From NCBI GenBank assembly GCA_030770545.1, contig CM061106.1, forward strand, positions 13,772,501-13,836,500: DNA of 64,000 nucleotides. The letters run 5' to 3'. Shown here one piece after another: positions 53,869 through 64,000 of this stretch. The notes below the pieces were generated by a model, which worked only from the letters and a program-made list of their open reading frames with translations, ran no database searches and had not been told where the DNA came from. Within the stretch, counting starts at the first letter, position 1, and every line of letters begins with the position of its first letter. The position numbers and the translations under genes are program-made. The stretch comes from Macropodus opercularis (taxonomy: Eukaryota; Chordata; Actinopteri; Anabantiformes; Osphronemidae).

Positions 53869-56800
53869 TGTGAAAACCTGGTCAACAACATCATAAACAC
53901 TGTTAATCTGCAGGAAGATTAAGCATCATCATTACTCATCATTCAAGTCTCAGCAACTTTCAAACCACACATTTAACTGAAACTTCAGACTAAACTGTGT
54001 TTAACAAGACGTGAGAATCACTGAATATAAAGATCTCAGTCAAACTATAGATGAGCATTTCTCCATTGTGTCCAGCTTTGCTACTCTCTCTCTGCTCTTG
54101 TGTGACATCTTGGCTGTTTTGTTTTCTCTATGAAATAATGATAAGTGCTTTCATTTCAAAACAGTCAAACAGCAGGTCATCAAACTCAGGTGCATGTTCA
54201 ATATTGGACCTAGGTTTGTAAAAGTCCTCAGGGTGGAAGGCATGATGATCCCCTGTCCACCCAGGTTCCCAGTCTATATAATTACTACAGCATTGTACAT
54301 GCTGTATGAAACAAGACAATTCTAGTCAATCAGACTTTTCCTGCACTGCTCTGCAGCATAAACATTCAGTCCATTTGACTCTTTTCTATACTTGTGTGAG
54401 ACCAGTTTAGCCAGATATAAGTTCCGTCGATATAATAAAGTAAAGTTAGTCATTGTCCAGCTAGCACTAAGTAGCGCTGGTGATGCTTTTAATGATGAGT
54501 CTAATTAAGTGTCAGCTGGATTCTGCAAGACGTCAGGACATTGTGACGTTTGTCGTCTTTTGGCTTCTTGTGAGGCTCATGCTGGTGCAGATTACTGATT
54601 CTGTTTGAAACAGGCAGTTTCATGGTGTATCTCTGTAATTTAAAGTGGCATATAAAGTCTGTATTATTATTAGTATTCAGTTAAATTCCAGTACAGTGAT
54701 CACTTAAGGTCATAAACACAATCACATTTCTGGCTTCTTACAGATGTTTCAATTCAATGTACCAAGTATTTGATATCTACTGTTAAATACTGTTACCTCA
54801 GACCGTACAAAGTGCACAAAATATTCTATGAGGATATTTTTAACATGGCCCCTCAGAGAGAAATAGAGAATGAGGTGAGGTGTTGACATCTACGTTAAAT
54901 GTGGTTTAGATGTGGTTGGTGTGGAGCTATTTTAACAGACAATGCATGTATTTTAATAATTTTATTACTCATACCTCAGCCTCCAGGTGAGAAGCTTTAA
55001 CAACCTGAGGTTGGCTCAGTATGGCTGCTTTGTAGACTGTTTGAAATAAAATCAAATGAACATTGCAACTATATAAGCCTGTATATACAACCATTCATAT
55101 GATGACGTTACTAACATTTGCAGGCGATTATACCAGGAGAGCAGAGAAGCCTTTTAGATGCACCGAGGGAAACACAGATTAAAATTAAACAGGACATCAC
55201 GCAGTCATTTTTTCCATATTTACATTTTTGGACAGAAGTAAAACAGTTTTTCGCAGATAGAAAGACATGCAGTTACTTTTGACATATTTATTGGTCAGTA
55301 TCACATGAACACCATCCCAGCATTCCAAAATTAATCTTTTCAAAAAGTCCTGCTTTCTCATATACCTTTGTTGGCTATTTCAAGACCTGTAGCAGGCATC
55401 AAATTTGATGAGTTAATTTACTGGAAAAAGTCTCAGTTTAAACATTTGTTATGTTCTATTTTGAATAAAATATTGACTTGTGTAGTTGAAAGTCTAGTCA
55501 TTTTATTCAAATTTTAAAAATGTCCTAACTTTTCTGGAATTTGGCTTGTAGTTATCTCTCTCCATGAACAAAACAAAGCAATACTTGACTTTAACTGATT
55601 CCATCTGTACATGTACACTACATGAAAATACTAAATATGTGGAAGTACAAGACGTCAGGAGTTTACTTCCTTCTTTCTCTTGTCTCTACCTTCACACTGT
55701 AGTAAACAGCACTGCAGTCCTTCACTGGTGTCATTTCAAACAGACAGAAAATGTGGAGTAAACATGTTCAGGAACAAACACATTCTAACTATTTAGCAGT
55801 TGTGGCAGTTTGAGAGAAATAAGCGGATGTAGTCGCGGGCACTGTTCTAGTCTGGAGGCGATGCGCGCTCCCGCGAAAACACGGAGTGAGCTGAACAACC
55901 TCACAGTCCGAGATGAACTGTTCACAAGGGAGGAAGCAGCTGGAAACTCAGGCTTCACTCAGACAATGGTTCCCCACGTCCACGGTGTCAGAGCCTCGCT
56001 CACGGAAGACGGACGAGGGTTTATCAGCGTCTGGTTCCTGACTCTCAGAACTGAGTGAGTGTGAAACACCGTGAACTGACCTGAGGATCCGCAGCATCAG
56101 AAGCAGCTCGTCCAGCTGCAGATGCTCCTCGACGGAGCATCTGCCTCTTATAGTTCCGCTTCAAGAGGCAGATGCCGTCGCTGAGTCGCGGTTCGTGTTG
56201 AATCACGTGACCAACGCGAACCAAGCGTCGTTACGTCTCATCACTTATCGAGCTTCTAAGCAGCAGTTTGAACAGACGGAGTGTTTAAATATGTCAAGAC
56301 GTTACAAGGATCCAATCACTGTTGAGGGGAGGAGATCAATGACGTCATTCTTAATGTTAGCAACTGAAATTAATGCTGGCGAAACGGAAGCATCATGAAG
56401 CACTGAGCCACTTGAACACAACTGGCTGCTGGTGTCACTGTCGTGCTTTCACCCACAATTTCACTCAACTCTGACACTTAACGTTCTCTCTTACCCATCG
56501 ACTATTAAAGCTATTCTAGTTCTATATTTGACTTATGTATGAATAAATGTGCTGTACAGTGCGTTTGTGTTTGCTGAATGTTCAGTGTTTCAACTAACTG
56601 GCACAGAGACACTGGAGGCAGGACAGAAGAGGTGCAACCAGAAAAAAAACAGGAAAGCTCAGCAGTCGTTGAATGAGCCTGTTTCACAGACTGACTCAAA
56701 TAGTGAAAACTCCCATTTTAATCCACCTTCAGTCTTCAGTGACGTGAGCAGAGGCTCAAATGCTTCAAATGGATTCATGCTGTGTAAGTGCAGTAATTGC

Positions 56801-57064
56801 AACTCACGTTTCAGGGCTCCTCAGAAACGTCACCTGGGTGATGTCACTGACGTCAGTTCTCCAGGTGAGTCACAGCATCTGGACCAACACTGACATGTCG
56901 CTCACTTCAAATTTCAAGTTTCATAGTCATGTGTTGACAGTTGTATCCAGTCGATTAATTAATGATTCTGCTACTTCCTCCATCTCCTCTGAAGCAGCTG
57001 ATCCTCTTCCGTTGGTAACTGCAACAGAACTTCAGTAGCAGGAAGTGAAGCAGCTGCTCTCAAC
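53869..57064. other. No supported gene; NLR upstream region with hairpins
   Basis: No recognised exon. A GC-richer patch at 55.85-56.20 kb contains two adjacent hairpins (56118-56169) and could be promoter-like. Open frames near 55810-56058 and 56549-56893 have no family motif. Confidence 0.45.
56118..56169. repeat. Two adjoining perfect hairpins
   Basis: Hairpin 1, 56118-56144: stem GCAGATGCTCC, 5-nt loop, perfect complement. Hairpin 2, 56143-56169: stem GCCTCTT, 13-nt loop, complement AAGAGGC. They overlap by two bases. 'AGGCAGATGC' just after repeats part of stem 1. Confidence 0.85.
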
Positions 57065-57403
57065 ATGTCAGACATTTATACCAAACCGGATGTTTCCAAA
57101 AAACGGAGACACAACAGGGAGGTGGAGGATGGAGGAGGTGGAAATCTACCAAAGTGTCAGAAACATCCCTGAGGATGGAGTTAGTCCAGCAGGACACAGG
57201 AGTCCTGTGACTGACTGAGACTGTGTCTCTCACAGCGTCTCTAGACCTGATGGAAAGCGATACCACCACGTTTTCTTCTGCTTCCTCTTCAGGACCAGAC
57301 ACTTAGAACCGTCCTCCAGTCCACAGAACGTCTCTGAGAGCAGCCGTGTGTCTGGGAGCTCTGTGTCTGCTGTGGTGGGAACCATCGTCCTGTCAGTACA
57401 ACG
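57065..57403 (+). pseudogene. C-type lectin receptor N-terminal remnant
   Basis: The ATG at 57065 gives MSDIYTKPDVSKKRRHNR, resembling the tyrosine-containing cytoplasmic start of fish type-II C-type lectin receptors. After a one-base frame change VEIYQSVRNIPEDGVSPA follows. Further on, a stop precedes RPPVHRTSLRAAVCLGALCL, which looks like the juxtamembrane and transmembrane segment. At least one frame shift and one stop break it, and no lectin (CTLD) exon was found in the next 2 kb. The match rests on pattern memory, so the family call is tentative. Confidence 0.5.
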
Positions 57404-58330
57404 TAAGGTTGCACAGCTCAGACTAACTAACGTGATGGTTTTGTGAAAGTTGAGATGAGATGAGTAGCTCTGACTGTAAAGTCTAAGTGCTCACCTCCAA
57501 ACCGGGACCGGGCCAAGCTGCAGGCTGGGAGCCAGTCAATCCACATGTCTGTTAAGACTCTGTGGTTGTGAGAGAGCGTCTGCTCTGTTTGGATCAGAGC
57601 CGCTGCACAGCAACAGATAGAAGAAAACAGATGAAGGTGGCCCAGTCTGATTAAACCTTCTGAAGGCTCAACACTGATGCAACAGAACTTGGTTCAGTTC
57701 AGAACAGACGCCACAGACAGAAACAAAGAAAAGACAAACTAGAGTTTGTTTGTTGCTCAGAGACAGAGAAACTATAAATATCTAGAAATTCACACATCAC
57801 ACTTCCTGTGACAAACACGTCATCTGCTTTTTTCACACTGTGTTAATTTAGAAGATGAAGACGGATGTAACAGATGTGACAGATGTCAGTCCAGAGTGTA
57901 AAGTATCTGTAGTGTAGTTCAGTACAGTTCAGCCTGGTCAAAGAGAGGCTCCGTCAGGTTTAAAGCTCTTTAGCTCCTCAGCATGTTGGGTCTGAGGGTG
58001 TAGAAAAGAGAACAGTCCAGTGACGTTGGCTCAGAACCAACTGGTGGGTGTTCTGTCATGAGTCGCCGGCACCGACTCTGGGAGAAGTGCCAGCGACGGT
58101 AAGGACCAGGCGGATACGGCGTTGTGGGTGAAGGAATAGAAAAGCGAGAAAACAAGACAACAACAACAAAACAAGCAGCAACAGAACACAGGCAGGATGG
58201 TTGGACCAGCAACTGAACACTGGAGACACACGACTCTGAGTCTGATGATACCTGGAGATGAGAATAGAGAGAGACAGAAAGAGAGAAACACAACTAGGAG
58301 AGAAAAGGGACAAAGTTAGTCACATGTGGA
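57404..58330. other. No supported gene
   Basis: Motif-free sequence; purine-rich near 58260-58310. Confidence 0.45.
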
Positions 58331-58700
58331 CATGGAGGCATGTTAGTGGATAGAAGAAACTGAAAAGAGCTCAGTGAATGAAGGACGTCCCCCAGCATCT
58401 AAATCTATAGCAGCTTAACTAAGAGATGGTTCAGAGAGACCAGAACCATCTCTAACTATACGCTTTGTCAGAAAGAAATGTTTTAAGCCTAGTTTTAAAA
58501 CTAGAGAGGGTGTCTGCTTCTAGAACCTGAACTGGAAGCTGGTTCCATAGGAGAGGAGCTTGGAGCTAAATGCTCTGCCTCCCATTCTACATTTAGAAAC
58601 TCTAGGAACCACAAGTAGACCAGCGCTCTGAGAACGAAGCGTTCTGTTGGGAGCATAAGGAAAAAATGCCTTAACTTTTCCATAAATTACGTCACAACTA
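58331..58700 (-). repeat. Dispersed teleost repeat
   Basis: Strings such as 'actaagagatggttcagaga', 'ttttaagcctagttttaaa', 'aactggaagctggttcca' and 'ctctaggaaccacaagta' occur widely in fish genomes. I do not know its class. It has no intact coding region here; the strand is not certain. Confidence 0.6.
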
Positions 58701-60404
58701 AAATACCCTTTGCTAGTAAAACTGGCTCCTCCTGCAGCCTTCATCACGGCGACCAGTGCTGACAGCAGCTGAACTGCTGGCCTCTGCTCCACCTCCTGTA
58801 ACGGGCATAAGTTTAACAGAGTCTCACATCAGCAGTGTGTTGTCACGTCAGAGGCTCTGATGAATCATGGCCGGTTCTGACTGGAGAGAAAGACCCGCAG
58901 GAGGTTTAGGCAGCTCGTCAGTTCACCGGACTCACAGCTGATCTTTAAACACCTCGTTGGAGTTGGAAGGACAGATGTTTAGCGTCACCAAACATGGTCT
59001 CAAGCAGTGACGTCACAGAACACGAAGTCCACATGTTTGGGTTTCAATAAAACCCTTCCAGCCCCTTTTTTCTCAACATTGTAGATGCAAACGTTCGCTA
59101 CTTTGACCCTAAACAGGTGACATCAGCTGTTGTGTCCACTAGGGAGCAGTGTTGAACTCAGGGTCACAGCAGCTCAAACTAAGGTAAACGCAGCTCTGCT
59201 GGCACATGTGCATATCGTGCACATCCCTTCTCTCAGGCAGAGACAGATGTCGTTACGCAGCTGATCAGTGAACACATCGTGTCTCGTGTCCTCCAGTAAC
59301 AGTAACGGTAAAGGTTGGATGATGTGTGTGTGGGATCATTTGTATTCATAGCTTCAGTTTGAATAGTTCAGTAATGGCGATGATATTAATGACAGTGTGT
59401 CAGCACTGAAAGCACCTGCTCCCACCCTGACAGACAGAGGGAGGATGTACTCAGTAGTACTATGGAGGAAAGGTGAACTACTAATTAGAGGAACAGGTTT
59501 TATTCAAAGCCAAAGTCTGGAAAAGACGTCAGGGTTTCATCCAGACGGCTCAGACACAGAGAGAACAACATCACGTGACGTCAAACCAAGCAAAGCACAA
59601 ACTAACGACCAAGAAATGACAGCAGCCTCATAGACTCAAATCTTAAAGCTGGAGAACGAAGGACCTTTTCTCTCAACTGGGTCCAGCTCATGTTTAAATC
59701 CTGACAGTGTGACACTAACAGAGTCAATGTGAGGCAACAGAAAGAAACAGAACGACACAGAGTAGAGCAGGAAGCTCCTCCTTGCGGTCGACTTTGTGGT
59801 GTGATGTGTTTCTGTGATCAGGAAGCGTTGATCCTGCTGCTGATGTTAATCTGAGTCTTGTTCTCACCTTCTCCCTTCCGTCATTGTTAAAACCCAGTTT
59901 CCAGGAATAGAAATCAACGCAGTCCAAGCGTCATCGTCCTTTAATGCGCTGCAGCACAAAACTCAAGGGATTTCATTCATAGCTCCATGAATCATGCACA
60001 GTTAAACTGTCACTTGTGTGTTGTTGCTCCTAAAATGGTTTAAAAACTTAAAATGTGTTTATAGATGTTTTTAAAAATGACCTCAATGTGGCACAAATAC
60101 ATAATATTAAATATTAAATATGAATCAAACAAGCGACAGTTTGAACAACTTTTTTATTGATTTTTTTTAGAACAATAAATTGTCTTTGTAGAAACATAGA
60201 TATGTAATTAATAATAAAATTATTAATAATAATAACACAGTCAGTGATCAAGCCTCAGACCCAGATCTTGGTTATACACATTCTCTTAGTAATAGGTGTA
60301 ACAGCTCAGATGGTTATGGTTGAAAAACATGGCCTCTGTGTGAAGCAAGGCTAAATATGAATAATATAATAATATTAATATTAGTTCCTGCAAAGACATA
60401 AAAT
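58701..60404. other. No supported gene
   Basis: No exon with recognisable motifs. AT-rich from 60.0 kb on. Confidence 0.5.
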
Positions 60405-60470
60405 GTGGGTAATCCTTGTGGGGCTTTTGATGGGTCAAAACGACCCCACCATAAAAAAAGAGGCTGAGCG
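60405..60470. mobile_element. piggyBac/MITE-like terminus fragment, second copy
   Basis: Shares the GGGTCAAAACGACCCCACC palindrome and following A-run with 2.74-2.78 kb. The TTAA is not preserved. Confidence 0.4.
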
Positions 60471-61692
60471 ATCCACATGCATTATTGTTATTATAGAAAG
60501 AAAAAAACTATTTTCTTCTGCAGGAGGACGAGAGACAGTCTCTCTGGGAAGCAGCCAGAGGAGTACACACTCCCATCCCCCCTCCCTGAGCAAAGTAACG
60601 TGAGCTGTGACGTCACGGGGTGTGGTCTTCCCCTTAGAGAGCCAGAGACAGACACGAAGCTCAGGTAAAGACAAGACCAACTTGTGTTCATCCAATAGGA
60701 AACGTCCCAGTTACAGCAGCAGGACACAAAGCACCAGAAAACGAATTAATTTAAAAGCTAAAACACAACAATAAGACCAATACACACAGTCAAACAAGTA
60801 CTGGTGTCATTGTGTTGGAGGGTCAGGCTGAGTCACAGCAGCCCTGACTGATGTCTGACAGCAGGACACTGCCTCACCGACCCGCAGCCTCCTGACCTGA
60901 GCCCAGGAACAGCTCTGCTCCCTTCGACCTCATCAGACCATGACATTTACTTTCCTTCTGTTACAGACACAAACTGAACTGAGCATGAGGAACCAACCAG
61001 ACATGGCGAAATTTGGAAATAGTCCATTTGATCAACACAAGTGTCACAATTTTTCAGTAAACAAAACTGTACAGAATAACTGTACTATGATGGTGGTAGT
61101 TAAAAACAAAATAATAAAATAAACTTTTACCTTTTAACTTGCATTGTCTGCAAGCCTGGGAACTCCTTCAACATAGTTATGGTTGTATTTAAACTTGTAG
61201 TTTTAGCACCATTGCTTCGAATCCATATCTCTCTGTATATCGTTGTTTTTTTCATGTAAGCTTCCACTTAAAGACAGGATATTTATTAACTTTTAACCAG
61301 TCAACTGTCTCCTGAAGAGCTTGATCAGATAAGACAGAGTCTGCTGAACAAGGAAGACGAAGCATGAAGAACTACTGTAAAAACAGAACGCAAAACATTT
61401 TAACCCGATTTTCACAAGGACATCTCTCAATAAGAGTGTGTAGGAATAAATTCAAATTCGGCTGGCGATGGAAGGTTTTGATGTCACTGTACGTGATGTC
61501 ACGTTCCTCAGGTTCCTCTGCTGCAGCTAAATCAAACAGTAACCTATTAACAGCAGAAGATCAATGGACAAGAAGAGACGGGATTGTTTCCATTCAGACA
61601 CTGAGCTGCTGCTTTTATTGCATCAGTAGAAGGTGGATTTGAAATCGGTAACATGATAAACACGTTGTGTCTTAACAAAGTCTGTGTCTCAC
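60471..61692. other. No supported gene
   Basis: Possible downstream region of the FcR-like relic; no further exon recognised. Confidence 0.45.
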
Positions 61693-62066
61693 CGTCAGAA
61701 CCAGTAAAAGCAGAACAAAGATGGAGGTAACGACCAGAAACACAAACAGAGCCGGAGAAAGAGGAGGAGGAGGCATCTACAGAGGTTTGGACTGTGGTGG
61801 TTGGTTTCGCTGTAATCAACCCAAATAATACTACAATTTATTTTACTGTACATAAAAAGACCATTAGAGACATTAACATGTTTAACTGCTGACCTGAGAC
61901 ACAGATCCAGCCGGAAGGAGACTCTCCAAAAGCTCTGATGCTGCATTTATAGGCTCCTTCATCAGACTTGGTGACATGGTGGATGGTCATGTGACCTGTA
62001 GGCTCAGACTGACATCATGTCCCTCCATCACAGGGAGGACAGGACTCTGCAGGATCACTGATCCAC
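61693..62066 (-). pseudogene. FcR-like immunoglobulin-domain receptor remnant
   Basis: Two minus-strand exons. 62066-61894 is one Ig domain: GGSVILQSPVLPVMEGHDVS, then GHMTIHHVTKSDEGAYKCSI and RAFGESPSGWICVS, the pattern of fish Fc-receptor-like proteins. About 90 bp in the middle of the domain are missing (including the first cysteine strand), and the two halves are in different frames. 61809-61693 carries a transmembrane segment (PPPPLSPALFVFLVV, then TSIFVLLLLVL) with a stop upstream in that frame. I read it as a pseudogene of a surface receptor. Confidence 0.65.
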
Positions 62067-62239
62067 CTCAACACAGAGACAAACGACAGCATTTCATCCA
62101 TGTCCACACAGACTCATCAACACTAACACAGATCTCACCAGTGACAGTGATGTTGATGATGGACACAAAGCTTGACTCACACCAGTAAACTAGAATCTGT
62201 CACATGACAAAAGTTTCAGTTGTGACATTTGAGTATGTT

Positions 62240-63215
62240 CACACAAAAACACCAACGTGACCGTAAATGAAAACTGGACGTCACAGAATAGTGAACACGT
62301 TGAAACCATCTGTTACCTGAGTCCAACATGTCACAGGATTATTGTCGACATCTTAGACTCCACAACCTGCAGCAGAGCAACAAGCCTGAGTCTGTTCAAC
62401 CACACGGAAAAGATGAATTTTTCTCTGGACCCCTCCCCAATGTGACCAGTGATGACATGTTTAGCCCCTTGTCATCGCTTCACCGCCATCTCTGCTCTCT
62501 AGTAACATGGCCAAGTTTATTAGACTCCCTAAACCGTGACAACCCAGAGTGGAGCCCCGGACGCAGAGTCGCAGTCTGACACGCTTCTCTGCAGACTCTC
62601 TACAGCCGCCACCCGCTCGTAGCTGTAACACTCCCATTGAGACTGTGTCTGCTCCCCGTCCACCTAAATTATAGAAATCACAAATACATCATAAACAGAT
62701 GGAAACAGCTCTGATTAGAGTCACTAATGATCTTCTCACAGCTTCAGACAATGGTCTAGTTTCTGTACTTGTCCTGTTAGATCTTAGTGCGGCATTTGAT
62801 AGATCACAAGATTCTATTGCAGAGACTGGAACATAGCGTTGGATTAAAGGCAAAGCACTGGGATGGTTTAAGCCTTATTTGTTAATATTCATGATCAATC
62901 TTCCATCTGCACAAAAATTAGCTTTGTTGTTCCACAGGCTTCTGCGCTTGGTCCAATACTTTTCAGTCTTTACAGTCTCCTCTCTAATATTATTAGGAAA
63001 CACATACATTTTCACTGCTATATTTGTCTATGAAACCAGATGAAACAAATCAATTAGTCAAACTTCCAAAGTGTTTAAATGATATCAAATCCTGGATGTC
63101 CCATAACTTCCTACAACTAAACTCAGATAAAACTGAGGTTATTATAATTGGTGCTAAAAACCACAGAGTTGTTCTTCATTTCTTATTACAAAAACTCTGC
63201 CTCTTGGCTCTTCGT
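62240..63215 (+). mobile_element. Non-LTR retrotransposon, reverse transcriptase region, inactive
   Basis: The plus strand at 62700-63210 shows ETALIRVTNDLLTASDNGL, VLLDLSAAFD, then in other frames LEHSVGLKGKALGWFK, ISF-VPQ-like residues, SLYS, and finally PDETNQLVKLPKCLND, SWMSHNFLQLNSDKTEVI. These are successive blocks of an L2/CR1-type reverse transcriptase. The YADD catalytic box should lie near 63020, but the sequence jumps from HFHCY to a frame-shifted stretch, so it is deleted. 62240-62690 is probably the preceding linker. Confidence 0.75.
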
Positions 63216-63378
63216 ATTATTTTTCTAACTCTTGCTTGTGCCTTCATTAGATTAAAGAAATTATGAATTCTTTTTAATACTCTTAGTGCTTTATTCCTTT
63301 CTTTAACTGCAATGCCTCATCCGTCCACCAGGGACCTGCTTTCCATTTCATTCCTCCTTAATTTTAGGGATAGACTGA

Positions 63379-63888
63379 TTAGCGGCCTCTACTATTGTTC
63401 TTTTGATTTTTTTTTTCATCAATCTCCTCAATATCCTCATTTAGATCTATTTTGCACATTTCTCTCTCACAGATATAGGTAAATTCCCATCTTGTCCTAC
63501 TAAACAACCACTTCCCAGTTGTTTCCTTTTCCCTTTTATTTTTCTCCAGCCTTAAATAAGAGAAAATTGGAAAATGATCACTACCTAGTGACGTTTCTTC
63601 CACCACATCCCGTTCACTTCTCCCACCTAAGTTTCTACTGACCAACATTAGATCCAGTAACGACGTGCTCCCTGTGTGCACATCTATCCTAGTTCCCCTG
63701 CCATCATTCAAGCAAACCATAAACATTTCCTCCAACAGTCCTTCTATAATCTCCCCACAACATGCTATGAGCATTAAAGTCCCCACATCCCAACACCCTG
63801 TCATCACCCATACCTTCAATGCATTTCTGTGGTGTTTAACGGCGTTGACGTCCTTAAAGGTGCAGCACCTCCACACAACAAACCTCAC
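63379..63888 (-). mobile_element. Non-LTR retrotransposon endonuclease fragment (I/Jockey-like)
   Basis: The minus strand is open for about 170 codons with GLLEEMFMVCLNDGRGTRID, STSLLDLMLVSRNLGG and ETSLGSDHFPIFSYL, the second half of an apurinic-type endonuclease domain. It belongs to a different LINE family from the RT fragment just upstream and lies on the other strand. No RT follows before 63379. Confidence 0.7.
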
Positions 63889-64000
63889 AACATGTTAACC
63901 AGCCCGTCGTCTGTAAAAAACACAACCTCTATCCGTCTTTTTCTAGTGTCAGGTTAAAAGAAAGAACCGTGAAACATTTGATATGGTATAACTGTGCATT

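Overview
This window looks like teleost fish nuclear DNA, probably a percomorph. It has short GT-AG introns, AATAAA polyadenylation signals, fish-type NLR, FcR-like and C-type-lectin sequence, a lipocalin of the saxitoxin/tetrodotoxin-binding (alpha-1-acid glycoprotein-like) family, and a dense mix of L2-type LINEs, Tc1/IS630, piggyBac, hAT, Penelope and Gypsy remnants. All gene names come from reading motifs by eye. No database search was run.

Left third (1-20 kb). A CALHM (FAM26) channel gene at 4.0-5.5 kb carries two frame breaks and is probably a pseudogene. An L2-type LINE and two Tc1 fragments follow it. A C2H2 zinc-finger exon (9.1-9.9 kb) has nine fingers, then an in-frame stop inside the linker before a tenth finger. 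At 14-15.5 kb a complete solo LTR with 5-bp target duplications sits inside an older IS630/Tc1-like transposon. The best intact small gene is a five-exon secreted lipocalin at 17.7-18.9 kb, with a TATA box and poly(A) signal.

Middle (20-36 kb). A minus-strand N-WASP (wasl)-like gene of eight phase-consistent exons (24.5-29.6 kb) lies between two inverted arms of about 2 kb. Each arm carries a tRNA-Leu(UAA) gene and a Gypsy integrase remnant. The N-WASP-like protein keeps WH1, basic/GBD, proline-rich and one WH2 segment. It lacks the C and A parts of the VCA module, apparently because a tandem duplication removed a splice donor.

Right (36-54 kb). A minus-strand PYD-FISNA-NACHT-LRR receptor spans 16 kb. 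Its LRR exons are 174-bp units, three of them in tandem at about 453-bp spacing. The last one has lost 7 bp and ends the frame. One LRR intron is swollen by a piggyBac relic, itself split by an LTR-bounded element whose coding-like body holds four minisatellites (24, 30, 39 and 39 bp).

Right end (54-64 kb). Remnants of a C-type lectin receptor and an FcR-like immunoglobulin gene, two non-LTR retrotransposon fragments, and two adjacent short hairpins. With the NLR and lipocalin, this reads as an immune-rich, repeat-churned neighbourhood.
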